Part shown: piece after piece, positions 26,069 to 35,160 of the stretch
Layout of the letters: each line of letters begins with the position of its first letter
How positions within the stretch are numbered: the first letter of the stretch is position 1
DNA from: Ruminococcus_G sp964621905
GTDB lineage: Bacteria; Bacillota; Clostridia; Lachnospirales; Lachnospiraceae
DNA length: 64,000 nucleotides
Assembly (NCBI GenBank): GCA_964621905.1
Contig: CAZUNG010000009.1
Coordinates: 1 to 64,000, forward strand
Direction of reading: 5' to 3'
Notes under the pieces: generated by a model
The model's input: the letters and a program-made list of their open reading frames with translations, nothing else
The model's database searches: none
Told to the model about the DNA's origin: nothing
Program-made: the position numbers and the translations under genes

Positions 26069-26737
26069 TTATATTGATAGATGCAAGAGGTTTCCTGCAC
26101 ACTTTGGCAGTTCTGACACGTCATATGCCAGCTGATCCGCACAAATCAATTCCTCAGCAGCTCCAAACCCATACATACAGCCGATAAACGGGATCCCATT
26201 GTGCTTTGCCGCTTCATAATCTGACGCGCGGTCTCCCGCCGCCAGATATGTACCCGGATATTCCTTCATAATTTCCCGGATAATCTCACCTTTTGGAAGA
26301 AACTGATATGTCTCGCAGCAGTAGAACGCGTCAAAATAGTCCTCCAGAGAAAAACAGGCACGGTGCGCCTCCATGTATGCTTCCTTACAGTTGCTCAAAA
26401 AGATAAGATGAAGTCCCTGTTCCCTCAGACTGCGCATCGCTTCCCCGGCACCCGGGTACAGCACGGCATCTCCCCCGGCAATCTGCTGCACCATACTCTT
26501 TCCTATCATCGCGCTTGCCTGGAGTTTAAATTTCTCATCAAGTTCCGGCATAAAAGTATCCCACATAACCTTGCTGTTATAGCCAAGCCAGCAGGAAATC
26601 TGCGCATCCGCAAATTCCCGCTCAGAAGCCCGGCCTTCCTGCACGAGCCATGCATATGCTTTTAGAAAAGCCTTTTTGTAGATATGCATGGTATCGTGCA
26701 GCGTCCCGTCATAATCCAGAATCATATACTCCGGCAT
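26069..26737 (-). CDS. HAD-family phosphatase in the riboflavin operon
   Basis: This 222-residue HAD hydrolase has motif I DYDGTLHDT (residues 8-16), motif II LSNC, a lysine in FLPKGE and motif IV AAGDRASDYEAAKH. It begins one base after the ribH stop, so it is the last gene of the ribD-ribE-ribBA-ribH operon. Riboflavin synthesis needs a phosphatase for 5-amino-6-ribitylaminouracil 5-phosphate, usually an unlinked HAD enzyme. Fixed position in the operon makes this protein the likely supplier of that step; FMN hydrolysis is an alternative. Confidence 0.85.
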   Translation of the reverse strand: MPEYMILDYDGTLHDTMHIYKKAFLKAYAWLVQEGRASEREFADAQISCWLGYNSKVMWDTFMPELDEKFKLQASAMIGKSMVQQIAGGDAVLYPGAGEAMRSLREQGLHLIFLSNCKEAYMEAHRACFSLEDYFDAFYCCETYQFLPKGEIIREIMKEYPGTYLAAGDRASDYEAAKHNGIPFIGCMYGFGAAEELICADQLAYDVSELPKCAGNLLHLSI

Positions 26738-26738
26738 C

Positions 26739-27206
26739 TTATATCTGCCTCATCAGGTTTACCATCTCAATCGCAGACAGCGCACAGTCGTATCCTTTAT
26801 TTCCGGCTTTTGTCCCCGCACGCTCGATTGCCTGCTCGATATTCTCTGTCGTGACAACACCGAAGAGTACCGGAACTCCCGTCTTCAGGCTGACTGAGGC
26901 TATGCCCTTGGAAACCTCACTGCACACATAGTCATAATGACTGGTTGAACCGCGGATGACTGCCCCTACACAGATGACCGCATCATATTTACCGGACTGT
27001 GCCATCTTTTCAGCCATCAGCGGAATCTCAAAAGCTCCCGGAACCCAGACTGCCGTAATCGCATCTTCCTCAACACCGTGGCGCACCAGTCCGTCCACAG
27101 CTCCCGAGAGCAGCTTGCTCACGATAAATTCATTGAACCGCGCTGCCACGATTCCGACTTTCATTTCCTGTCCTACAACTTTTCCTTCGATTACATGAAT
27201 TCCCAT
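26739..27206 (-). CDS. ribH: 6,7-dimethyl-8-ribityllumazine synthase
   Basis: A 155-residue protein with standard RibH features: VGIVAARFNEFIVSKLLSGA, VPGAFEIPLMA, GAVIRGSTSHYDYVCSE and GVVTTENIEQAIERAGTKAGNKG. It condenses 5-amino-6-ribitylaminouracil with 3,4-dihydroxy-2-butanone 4-phosphate and assembles into icosahedral or pentameric complexes. It is the fourth gene of the riboflavin operon, 22 bases after ribBA. Confidence 0.97.
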   Translation of the reverse strand: MGIHVIEGKVVGQEMKVGIVAARFNEFIVSKLLSGAVDGLVRHGVEEDAITAVWVPGAFEIPLMAEKMAQSGKYDAVICVGAVIRGSTSHYDYVCSEVSKGIASVSLKTGVPVLFGVVTTENIEQAIERAGTKAGNKGYDCALSAIEMVNLMRQI

Positions 27207-27228
27207 TTTCTATTCCTCCGTATGTTTA

Positions 27229-28440
27229 TTAGAATTTGATTTGTGTAAATACGTGCCCCATTTTGTCCTGTTTCGTCTTCAGATAAAATTCATCATACTT
27301 CTGCGGTTCGATCTCAATCGGCACTCTTTCCATAATCTCCAGCCCAAATCCGTTCAAACCGTATACCTTACTCGGATTATTAGTCAGCAGCCTCAGAGAT
27401 TTCACGCCCATATCACGCAGGATCTGCGCTCCGACCCAGTACTCCCTGAGATCAGCGGCAAATCCGAGTTCGATATTGGCCTGCACGGTATCTCTGCCCT
27501 GTTCCTGAAGTTCATAAGCTTTTAATTTGTTGATCAGTCCGATTCCCCTGCCTTCCTGGCGCATATAGAGAAGAATTCCTCTCCCCTCTTCCTGTATCTG
27601 TTTCATAGCTGCGTCCAGCTGCTGTCCGCAGTCACACCGGGCAGAGCCGAACACATCCCCCGTCAGGCACTCGGAATGTACCCGGCACAAGACATTTTCA
27701 CCGTCTCCGATATCGCCTTTTACGAGCGCCACGTGGTGCTCACCCGTTATGTCATTGACGTATCCGCAGATGTGAAAATCGCCGTACTTCGTCGGAAGCT
27801 TTGCGCACGCTTTCTGCTCCACATGGCTCTCATGCAGTCTGCAGTAGTCCTGCAGATCCTTAATTGTGATAAATACCAGGCCAAACTTCTCTGCCATCTC
27901 CCACAACTGCGGTGTCCGCATCATCGTTCCGTCATCTGCCATGATCTCACAGCACAGACCGCATTCTTTTAATCCCGCCAGCCGCATCAGATCCACCGTC
28001 GCTTCCGTGTGGCCGCTTCTTACCAGCACTCCGCCCTTTTTTGCGACAAGCGGGAACATATGGCCGGGTCTTCTGAAGTCCTGGGGTTTCGCATCCTCTT
28101 CCGTACATTTGATCGCTGTAACCGAACGCTCCGCCGCTGAAATTCCCGTCGTGGTATCTACGTGATCGATGGATACGGTAAAAGCCGTACAGTGATTATC
28201 CGAATTTTCTTCTACCATCTGCGGAAGTCCCAGCCGTCCTGCATGCTCAGCGCTCATCGGCATACAGATCAGGCCCTTTGCGTGCGTGGCCATAAAATTT
28301 ACGTTTTCCTGTGTTGCAAACTGCCCGGCACAGATTAAATCCCCTTCATTTTCACGGTTCGGATCATCTGTGGCCAGAACCATCTTTCCTTCCTTCAGCG
28401 CTTTAAGCGCCTCTTCAATTGTATTGTATTGATATTTCAT
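27229..28440 (-). CDS. ribBA: Bifunctional DHBP synthase / GTP cyclohydrolase II
   Basis: This 403-residue fusion has an N-terminal 3,4-dihydroxy-2-butanone 4-phosphate synthase (DDPNRENEGDL, HTEATVDLMRLAG) and a C-terminal GTP cyclohydrolase II with its zinc motif (CLTGDVFGSARCDCGQQL) and MRQEGRGIGL. It makes both early precursors of riboflavin. A strong AGGAGG site precedes it, 21 bases after ribE. Confidence 0.97.
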   Translation of the reverse strand: MKYQYNTIEEALKALKEGKMVLATDDPNRENEGDLICAGQFATQENVNFMATHAKGLICMPMSAEHAGRLGLPQMVEENSDNHCTAFTVSIDHVDTTTGISAAERSVTAIKCTEEDAKPQDFRRPGHMFPLVAKKGGVLVRSGHTEATVDLMRLAGLKECGLCCEIMADDGTMMRTPQLWEMAEKFGLVFITIKDLQDYCRLHESHVEQKACAKLPTKYGDFHICGYVNDITGEHHVALVKGDIGDGENVLCRVHSECLTGDVFGSARCDCGQQLDAAMKQIQEEGRGILLYMRQEGRGIGLINKLKAYELQEQGRDTVQANIELGFAADLREYWVGAQILRDMGVKSLRLLTNNPSKVYGLNGFGLEIMERVPIEIEPQKYDEFYLKTKQDKMGHVFTQIKF

Positions 28441-28461
28441 AGCGAAATCCTCCTCGTTATC

Positions 28462-29109
28462 TTAAAAGCCATTCTCTTTCAGGAATTCCAGCGTCAGCCC
28501 GCTGCCGCCGGCATCCTCTTTTGGCTCCGTCATTAATTTATCTACGTATTTTCCGATGACATCATTTTCCAGATTCACGACATCCCCCGCTTTTTTTGAG
28601 AGGAGTGTCGTCTCTGCACCTGTATGTGGAATAATCGAGACCTGGAAGGATTGTCTGCGAACGCAGGCAACTGTCAGGCTGATGCCGTCAATCGTGATCG
28701 AACCTTTCTCAATGATCAGGCGCAGAATCTCTTTTGACGTCTCCACGGTTACCCACACTGCATTTCCTTCGCGCTTCATATCCGAGATCACTCCGGTTCC
28801 ATCGATATGGCCGCTCACAATATGACCGCCGAACCGGCCGCCGGCGCTCATGGCACGTTCCAGATTAACACTGTCTCCCAGACTCAGTCTGCCCAGATTC
28901 GTTCTGCGCATCGTCTCAGCCATAACATCTGCGGTAAAAGAATTCCCGGCCATCCTGGTAACCGTCAGGCATACTCCATTTACCGCAATACTGTCCCCGA
29001 GCCGGCTGCCTTCCAGCACTGTGGACGCTTCGATCTCAATCTGCCCCCACTCTGATCCCGCTATGACTCTTTTAATGCGTCCCCGTTCTTCTATGATTCC
29101 GGTAAACAT
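28462..29109 (-). CDS. ribE: Riboflavin synthase, alpha subunit
   Basis: A 215-residue protein of two lumazine-binding repeats beginning MFTGIIEERG, with the second repeat from about residue 97 (GGHIVSGHIDGTG). It dismutates two lumazines to riboflavin. The ATG at 29109 overlaps the ribD stop (TGATG) and has AAGGAG 7 bases upstream; a GTG one codon earlier is less likely. Confidence 0.96.
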   Translation of the reverse strand: MFTGIIEERGRIKRVIAGSEWGQIEIEASTVLEGSRLGDSIAVNGVCLTVTRMAGNSFTADVMAETMRRTNLGRLSLGDSVNLERAMSAGGRFGGHIVSGHIDGTGVISDMKREGNAVWVTVETSKEILRLIIEKGSITIDGISLTVACVRRQSFQVSIIPHTGAETTLLSKKAGDVVNLENDVIGKYVDKLMTEPKEDAGGSGLTLEFLKENGF

Positions 29110-30206
29110 CACCTCACTCCTTCCCTGACTTCATATTCCAGCAGGATATCGTCCCCTAACGGATGCACCTTGGGCCTGCCAAGCAGCATCGCGTGTTCGG
29201 GAGACTCACATCCCCCTCCTCCTACCGGGCTCTTTGCGGCCTCCCCGCCAAATATTTTCGATCCAATATAGACATAACATTTTTTCACTGCGCCAGCTTC
29301 CATCACGCTGTAATTCAGTGACGCTCCGCCTTCCACCAGTACGCTGTCGATGGCCTTTTCCCCGAGGATTTCCATCAGCCTCTTGATATCGACCCGGCCA
29401 TCCCTGCCCGGAACTTCTATGACCTCTGCTCCCAGTTCTTCCAGCCTTTTCTTTTTCTCCGGCCCGGCGCCCGCACATGCAATCATGAGCGGAATCTCTT
29501 TTGCCGTCCGGCAAAGTCTGCTGTCTTCCGGAATCCGCAGTTTGCTGTCACAGACGATACGAACCGGCGATTTCCCATGTTCCAGGCGGCAGTTAAGCAT
29601 CGGGTCATCAGCAAGCACGGTCCCGATTCCAACCATAATCCCACTGTAGCAATGACGCAGCCTGTGCACATGGGTTCTGGCTTCCTCACCCGTGATCCAC
29701 TGCGACTTTCCTGTATAAGCCGCGATTTTCCCGTCCGCCGTCATCGCATACTTCAGCACCGTATATGGCCGTCTGGTCGTAATATAATGAAAAAACACGG
29801 GATTGATCTTATCGCACTCACTCCGCAGAAAATCTTCCGTCACTTCAATCCCGGCATTGCGCAGCATGGCAGCGCCTTTTCCGGAAACGCTGGGATTTGG
29901 ATCCCTGGAACCGATCACTACCCTGGACACCTTCGCCGCAATCAACGCTTCGGTACACGGAGGCGTCTTTCCGTAATGGCAGCACGGCTCCAGCGTTACA
30001 TAGACGACAGCTCCTTCCGGCGGCTGTGTACAGGCTGCCAGAGCATTCCGCTCCGCATGCAGCTGTCCGTACCGCTCATGGTATCCTTCTCCTATCACCT
30101 GACCGCCCTTCACAATGACCGCGCCAACCATCGGATTCGGATTCGTCCATCCTCTGGCTTTTTCTGCCAGTTCGATTGCTCTTTTCATATAATCCGCGTC
30201 CTGCAT
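29109..30206 (-). CDS. ribD: Bifunctional riboflavin deaminase/reductase
   Basis: This 365-residue protein has an N-terminal zinc deaminase (HAERNAL, TLEPCCHYGKTPPCTEA) and a C-terminal reductase (TADGKIAAYTGKSQWITGEEAR, DSVLVEGGASLNYS). The start at 30206 (MQDADYMKRAIEL) follows GGGAG. The longer frame to 30278 would run through the riboswitch terminator and is rejected. It is the first gene of the FMN-riboswitch operon. Confidence 0.96.
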   Translation of the reverse strand: MQDADYMKRAIELAEKARGWTNPNPMVGAVIVKGGQVIGEGYHERYGQLHAERNALAACTQPPEGAVVYVTLEPCCHYGKTPPCTEALIAAKVSRVVIGSRDPNPSVSGKGAAMLRNAGIEVTEDFLRSECDKINPVFFHYITTRRPYTVLKYAMTADGKIAAYTGKSQWITGEEARTHVHRLRHCYSGIMVGIGTVLADDPMLNCRLEHGKSPVRIVCDSKLRIPEDSRLCRTAKEIPLMIACAGAGPEKKKRLEELGAEVIEVPGRDGRVDIKRLMEILGEKAIDSVLVEGGASLNYSVMEAGAVKKCYVYIGSKIFGGEAAKSPVGGGGCESPEHAMLLGRPKVHPLGDDILLEYEVREGVR

Positions 30207-30227
30207 CTTTACACTCCCTTTACCGTA

Positions 30228-30275
30228 TAGAATAGAAAATGCCCTGTATTGAACACAATGATTCATACAGGGCAT
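30228..30275 (-). terminator. FMN riboswitch expression-platform terminator
   Basis: On the minus strand ATGCCCTGTAT and ATACAGGGCAT form a stem followed by TTTCTATTCT, between the FMN aptamer and ribD. FMN binding should favour it. Confidence 0.85.
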
Positions 30276-30349
30276 CACTTTTCACTATTATTTTTCACAA
30301 AAAAATCTGAAATGTTAAAAACATTCCAGAGCACGAAAAATAAAACATT

Positions 30350-30456
30350 CTCTTCTTCCATCCAGACTATACTGTCGGCTTCGGAATCTCACCGAATCAT
30401 GCCTTACGGCTCGCGGGCTTTACCGCCGGTGGGGAATCGCACCCCGCCCTGAAGAT
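30350..30456 (-). ncRNA. FMN riboswitch (RFN element)
   Basis: On the minus strand the RFN blocks are complete and in order: ATCTTCAGGGC, GGGGTGCGATTCCCCACCGG, CGGTAAAGCCCGCGA, GATTCGGTGAGATTCCGAAG, CCGACAGTATAGTCTGGATG and GAAGAAGA. It controls the ribD-ribE-ribBA-ribH-HAD operon. Confidence 0.97.
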
Positions 30457-30528
30457 CTGATATTCATCTGCCAGTTATCATAACACAGATTTCCTGCTAT
30501 GGCAAGTACTTTGTATTCTGCCCATCCG

Positions 30529-30627
30529 CTACTTCCAGAAAATAAATATCCCGACAGCTCCTGCAAGCAGCAGCACCGCCGCCGTCCAGACAATCCTCAT
30601 ACAATACTTTCTTTTTCTTTCCCATCG
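30529..30627 (-). CDS. Possible 32-residue single-pass membrane peptide
   Basis: The frame encodes MGKKKK followed by a hydrophobic segment (VWTAAVLLLAGAVGIFIFW) and a final Lys, the pattern of small inner-membrane proteins. The ribosome site is weak (GAAG). It lies just upstream of the FMN riboswitch on the same strand. Hydrophobic pattern is the only evidence; no family recognised. Confidence 0.4.
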   Translation of the reverse strand, partial: RWERKRKYCMRIVWTAAVLLLAGAVGIFIFWK

Positions 30628-30683
30628 TAAATCTTCATTTTTTTTCACAAACTTCACCTTATGATCTATGGCTAATATTTATA

Positions 30684-30710
30684 TAGCTGCAGATCATTAT
30701 AACGCAGCTA
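30684..30710. promoter_or_regulatory. Inverted repeat upstream of the XRE regulator
   Basis: TAGCTGC and GCAGCTA are separated by 13 bases about 70 bases before the XRE start, in an AT-rich promoter-like stretch. It may be an operator for the regulator itself. Confidence 0.35.
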
Positions 30711-30777
30711 ATAAAATATTACAATCAGTATAAATTCCATATCATACCAAATCCGAAAATGCTGAGGAGACACCATT

Positions 30778-31086
30778 ATGCAGGAAATCAACTTTGAGAC
30801 GATCGGCAGAAAGATAAAGGAGATACGGCTTTCCAAAGGCCTGACTCAGGAAAATGTGGCGGATGTCAACACCAGTCATATCAGTAATATTGAAAACTTC
30901 AGGGTTAAAATTTCTCTTACGACACTTGTAAAAATCTGCAATGCACTTGACACCACTGTCGACTACATTCTTGCCAACGAATATTCCGATTCGTCTTCGG
31001 CACTGGATCAGGAGATTTTAAAAGAACTGCAGGCCTGTGATCAGGAAAAGAAAGAAAAAATTCTTCAGATTATCAGGATCCTCTGA
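30778..31086 (+). CDS. XRE-family transcriptional regulator
   Basis: This 102-residue protein has a Cro/C1 helix-turn-helix in residues about 8-63 (IGRKIKEIRLSKGLTQENVADV, SHISNIENFRVKISLTTLVKICNALDTTVDYIL) and a short charged helical tail. GAGGAG precedes the start. It is a single gene with its target unknown; the inverted repeat upstream suggests self-control. Confidence 0.88.
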   Translation: MQEINFETIGRKIKEIRLSKGLTQENVADVNTSHISNIENFRVKISLTTLVKICNALDTTVDYILANEYSDSSSALDQEILKELQACDQEKKEKILQIIRIL

Positions 31087-31091
31087 TCGCC

Positions 31092-31120
31092 TTGACAAAA
31101 TTACCCATTCATGATAGGCT
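31092..31120 (+). promoter_or_regulatory. Promoter of the P-type ATPase leader
   Basis: TTGACA (31092-31097), 17 bases and TAGGCT (31115-31120) with an extended TG motif. Transcription should start near 31127, just before the leader RNA. Confidence 0.55.
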
Positions 31121-31127
31121 CAAATCA

Positions 31128-31290
31128 AGTAATATTGAGGGAGTAATTCCGTATTCACAATACGAGATAAATCAACAGTCATGGCAGAATATCTGTCTGG
31201 TTTATCTGAATACAAGGATGAATCTGATTTTTTTCTTTGTATCTGAATGAGACTCATATACAGTCCGCATGCTGTATATGAGTTTTTTAA
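31128..31290 (+). ncRNA. Probable yybP-ykoY (manganese) riboswitch with terminator
   Basis: The leader of the cation ATPase contains GAGGGAGTA near its 5' end, a paired AGATAAA/TTTATCT helix enclosing CAACAGTCATGGCAG, and CTGAATGAGAC at the 3' end, all features I associate with yybP-ykoY RNAs. A perfect terminator follows at once: ACTCATATACAG, 8 bases, CTGTATATGAGT, then six Ts (31252-31288). The terminator arm overlaps the aptamer's GAGAC end, as expected for a switch that prevents termination when manganese binds. Confidence 0.68.
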
Positions 31291-31312
31291 TTACAGAACA
31301 GGAGGGATTATA

Positions 31313-33949
31313 ATGAAAGTGTATCTGGAAACATGTGAATCAGTTCTGAAAAGTCAGAACAGTGATGACAACGGCATCAGCTCACAGGAAGCCGCCCGCC
31401 GTCTGGAACAATTCGGAAAAAACAGGCTGAAAGAGGGGAAAAAGAAAACTCTGCTGCGGCGTTTTCTCGAACAGCTGGCTGATCCGATGATCATCATCCT
31501 GATCGCTGCCGCTGTCGTATCTGCCGTCACAGCCGCTTACTCAGGAGAATCATTTGCAGACGTTATCATCATTGCGGCAGTCGTCCTGATCAATGCCATT
31601 CTCGGTGTTGTGCAGGAGAGCAAAGCAGAACAGGCAATCGCCGCACTGCAGGAAATCGCCGCTGCCACATCAAAGGTGCTGCGCGACGGACAGCAGCGCA
31701 CAGTCCGCAGTGAAGAACTTGTACCCGGCGATGTCGTCATACTGGAAGCCGGCGATGCCGTACCTGCGGATGCCCGCATATTGGAATGTGCCAGCATGAA
31801 AGCTGAAGAAGCGGCACTCACCGGTGAATCTGTCCCGGTCAATAAAACAGCTGACGCCCTGTCATGTGGTGATCAAAAAGAAATCTCCCTGGGGGACAGA
31901 AAAAACATGGTATACATGGGCAGTACCGTTGTTTACGGACGCGGACGCGCCGTTGTGACCGGAACCGGCATGAATACGGAGATGGGAAAAATCGCGGATG
32001 CGCTCGACAAGGCACAGGACGGAGAGACTCCGCTTCAGCTCAAGCTGAATCAGCTCAGCAGGGTTTTAAGTTTCGTCGTTATTGGAATTTGTGCATTCAT
32101 TTTCCTTCTCGATATCATCCGCAGTTATCCGGATGTCACATTTCATACCATAATCAACACCTTCATGGTCGCCGTCAGCCTTGCCGTTGCGGCGATTCCG
32201 GAAGGTCTTGCGACGGTGGTCACCATTGTCCTTTCCATGGGCGTCACGAAGATGTCCCGTCAAAATGCTGTGATCCGGCGTCTGACTGCTGTAGAAACTC
32301 TGGGATGTACACAGATCATCTGTTCCGACAAAACAGGCACCCTGACGCAGAACCGGATGACAGTCGTCGAGCATCAGGGAGATGATGAGACTCGCATCGC
32401 CAAAGCCATGGCGCTCTGCAGCGACGCCCAATTGGATGAGCATCATGATGCCGTCGGAGAACCAACGGAATGTGCGCTTGTCAATTACGCATACAGCCTG
32501 TCTCTTGACAAAGACAGCCTCAAAGCACAGCTGCCCCGTATCGGAGAAGCGCCATTTGATTCTCTGCGCAAAATGATGAGTACCGTCCATAAACATGCCG
32601 ACGGCTCCATCATTCAGTTCACAAAAGGAGCACCGGATGAAGTACTCAAACGCTGTACGCACTTCTGGAGGCAGGATGAAATCGTACCGCTCACAGATTC
32701 CGAACGTGGGCGCATCCTGCAGCAGAATAAAGATATGGCAGACAGAGCCCTCCGTGTACTGTGTGCTGCGATGAGAATCTGGGATGCACCCCCCGCCTCC
32801 TTTGACAGCACCTGTCTCGAACAAAATCTTTGTTATATCGGCCTTACGGGTATGATCGATCCGATACGCCCGGAGGTGAAAGATGCGATCGCCCAGTGCC
32901 GCAGCGCAGGAATCCGCCCGATCATGATCACCGGCGACCACAAAGATACCGCTGTCGCCATCGCAAAAGAGCTTGGAATCATAAAGGATGCCAAAGAGGC
33001 TGTCACCGGCGCCGAACTCAATGATATCACGGATGAAGAATTCAGAGAAAACGTCAGGGATTACTCCGTATACGCGCGCGTACAGCCGGAACACAAGGTG
33101 CGGATCGTAAATACCTGGCGGGAGCTTGGGTGCATTACCGCAATGACCGGAGACGGCGTCAACGATGCACCTTCCATAAAGAATGCGGATATCGGCATCG
33201 GCATGGGCATCACCGGAACAGATGTGACAAAGAACGTAGCCGATATGGTGCTCGCAGATGATAACTTTGCAACGATTGTTCAGGCAGTCGCAGAAGGGAG
33301 ACGGATTTACGATAATATCCGCAAGTCCATCCAGTTTTTACTGTCTGCCAATCTGTCGGAAGTCATGTCAATTTTTATCGCGACTCTCCTCGGATTTACC
33401 GTCTTAAAACCGGTGCATCTGTTATGGGTCAATCTGATCACCGACTGTTTTCCCGCGCTGGCGCTTGGTATGGAGAAAGAAGAAAGCGATATCATGAAAC
33501 GCCCCCCGCGCAATGCAAGAGAAGGAATCTTTGCGGGCGGAATGGGGTTTGACGTTATCATCCAGGGAATCATCATTACGGCAATTACCCTGACGGCATA
33601 TTTTATCGGCCACTATGTGGAATCCGGCCGTTTTGAGATCACCACAAGTGCAGACGGCATCACCATGGCTTTTTTAAGTCTCTCCATGGCGGAAATCTTT
33701 CACTCCTTCAACATGCGATCCCGCCGGGAATCCATTTTCCGCCTGAAACGTCAGAATATCTTCATCTGGGGCGCAATGATCTTGTCGTTTCTCTGTACGA
33801 CAGCCGTTATCTACCTTCCGTTCCTGTCCGGTGCTTTTGGGTTTGAACATATCTCTCTGATGGAATATGGAATCGCCATGCTTCTGGCCATCTCCATCAT
33901 TCCAATTATTGAAATCATCAAACTGGTACAGCGTATATTGAAAAAATAG
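31313..33949 (+). CDS. P-type cation-transporting ATPase (calcium/manganese type)
   Basis: This 878-residue protein starts at 31313 (MKVYLETCE, with AGGAGG upstream). It has the type IIA layout: N-terminal cation ATPase domain, TGES actuator loop, PEGL in M4, phosphorylation site DKTGTLT near residue 340, MITGDHKDTA, TGDGVNDAPS hinge and C-terminal helices. It moves divalent cations, probably Ca2+ or Mn2+, out of the cytoplasm. The probable manganese riboswitch in its leader favours Mn2+ export, and a MntP-like pump lies 4 kb away. Confidence 0.93.
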   Translation: MKVYLETCESVLKSQNSDDNGISSQEAARRLEQFGKNRLKEGKKKTLLRRFLEQLADPMIIILIAAAVVSAVTAAYSGESFADVIIIAAVVLINAILGVVQESKAEQAIAALQEIAAATSKVLRDGQQRTVRSEELVPGDVVILEAGDAVPADARILECASMKAEEAALTGESVPVNKTADALSCGDQKEISLGDRKNMVYMGSTVVYGRGRAVVTGTGMNTEMGKIADALDKAQDGETPLQLKLNQLSRVLSFVVIGICAFIFLLDIIRSYPDVTFHTIINTFMVAVSLAVAAIPEGLATVVTIVLSMGVTKMSRQNAVIRRLTAVETLGCTQIICSDKTGTLTQNRMTVVEHQGDDETRIAKAMALCSDAQLDEHHDAVGEPTECALVNYAYSLSLDKDSLKAQLPRIGEAPFDSLRKMMSTVHKHADGSIIQFTKGAPDEVLKRCTHFWRQDEIVPLTDSERGRILQQNKDMADRALRVLCAAMRIWDAPPASFDSTCLEQNLCYIGLTGMIDPIRPEVKDAIAQCRSAGIRPIMITGDHKDTAVAIAKELGIIKDAKEAVTGAELNDITDEEFRENVRDYSVYARVQPEHKVRIVNTWRELGCITAMTGDGVNDAPSIKNADIGIGMGITGTDVTKNVADMVLADDNFATIVQAVAEGRRIYDNIRKSIQFLLSANLSEVMSIFIATLLGFTVLKPVHLLWVNLITDCFPALALGMEKEESDIMKRPPRNAREGIFAGGMGFDVIIQGIIITAITLTAYFIGHYVESGRFEITTSADGITMAFLSLSMAEIFHSFNMRSRRESIFRLKRQNIFIWGAMILSFLCTTAVIYLPFLSGAFGFEHISLMEYGIAMLLAISIIPIIEIIKLVQRILKK

Positions 33950-33984
33950 TGAGGGGAAGGCATCTGCCTTCTCCTCACTATTTT
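33945..33984. terminator. Bidirectional terminator between the ATPase and helicase genes
   Basis: AATAGTGAGG-G-GAAGGCA and TGCCTTC-T-CCTCACTATT form a long stem, with T-runs in both orientations. It ends two convergent genes. Confidence 0.9.
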
Positions 33985-33988
33985 AAAA

Positions 33989-35131
33989 TCATGCCGTTTC
34001 CTGATGTCCTGCCGGAAGCTTGCCCGCCCGGATTTTTGTCTTACAGTAACGCTGAATTTCTTTTAATTTATACATATCTCTTCCGGATACAAAAGAAAAA
34101 GAGCGTCCAACACGTCCGGCCCGGCCGGTCCGGCCGATGCGGTGTACGTAATACTCATCATCCTGCGGAAGGTCATAGTTAAACACTGCTTCTACCTTGT
34201 CGACATCGATGCCGCGCGCCGCCACATCCGTAGCCACAAGGATATCTGCCTTCCCGGTCCGAAAACCTTTCATTACCCGGTTTCTCTGCGCCTGTTTCAT
34301 ATCGCCGTGCAGCCCCTGCGCCTCATATCCCCGTTTCCTGAGTGAATCGGTAAGTGTATCAACCTGGCGCTTTGTATTACAGAATACGATGGACAGCTTT
34401 GGCGTATAGAAATCCAGCAGCTTCGTCAGCGCTTCTTCTCTCCGCTTCGGTTTTACTTCATAGTAGAGCTGTTCAATATTGGCCACTGTCAGCTCTTTTC
34501 TTACGACCTTTATGATCTTCGCATCATGCTGGAACTTTTTCGTAATCTCCAGTATCGGTTTCGGCATGGTTGCAGAAAACAAGACTGTCTGCCGTTCTTT
34601 CGGCGCTCCGCCGAGAATCGTCTCAATATCTTCACGAAATCCCATATTTAACATTTCGTCCGCTTCGTCCAGGACCGCCATCCGGACCGCATCCAGTTTC
34701 AGGGTTCTTCTGCGCATGTGATCCATAACCCGGCCCGGCGTTCCCACAACAATCTGGGCTCCGCCTTTTAAAGCACGGATCTGCTTTATAATTTCCTGTC
34801 CGCCGAAGATCGGTACAATTTTGATCCCGCTCATATATTTTGCGAGATTTCTAAGCTCTCCGGTTACCTGAATCGCCAGCTCTCTTGTCGGGCATAAAAT
34901 GATACCCTGCGTTTTTCTGACCCGTATATCAATTTTTTCAAGCATCGGAATTCCATAGGCAGCTGTTTTTCCGGTTCCGGTCTGTGCCTGACCTACAATA
35001 TCACTGTCTTTCATAATCTCCGGAATTGCCTTTTCCTGAATCGGAGAAGCCTCCTGAAATCCCATATTTTTTACTGCTTTAACAATTGCAGGAGATAATT
35101 CCATCTCCTCAAATTTTAATGTGTTGTTCAA
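33989..35131 (-). CDS. DEAD-box ATP-dependent RNA helicase
   Basis: This 380-residue helicase has all motifs: Q-motif (SPIQEKAIP), AQTGTGKT, PTRELAIQV, VLDEADEML, SAT, ARGIDVDKV and HRIGRTGRAG. It lacks the long C-terminal extension of CshA/DbpA, so it is a minimal two-RecA-domain enzyme for RNA remodelling or ribosome assembly. Its leader contains a terminator-like hairpin (see 35169-35195). Confidence 0.94.
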   Translation of the reverse strand: MNNTLKFEEMELSPAIVKAVKNMGFQEASPIQEKAIPEIMKDSDIVGQAQTGTGKTAAYGIPMLEKIDIRVRKTQGIILCPTRELAIQVTGELRNLAKYMSGIKIVPIFGGQEIIKQIRALKGGAQIVVGTPGRVMDHMRRRTLKLDAVRMAVLDEADEMLNMGFREDIETILGGAPKERQTVLFSATMPKPILEITKKFQHDAKIIKVVRKELTVANIEQLYYEVKPKRREEALTKLLDFYTPKLSIVFCNTKRQVDTLTDSLRKRGYEAQGLHGDMKQAQRNRVMKGFRTGKADILVATDVAARGIDVDKVEAVFNYDLPQDDEYYVHRIGRTGRAGRVGRSFSFVSGRDMYKLKEIQRYCKTKIRAGKLPAGHQETA

Positions 35132-35160
35132 AAATTTACTTCCTCATACTTTCTTTCCCA

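Noticed and set aside
30249..30452. 67-residue plus-strand frame
   Set aside because: Antisense of the FMN riboswitch and its terminator.
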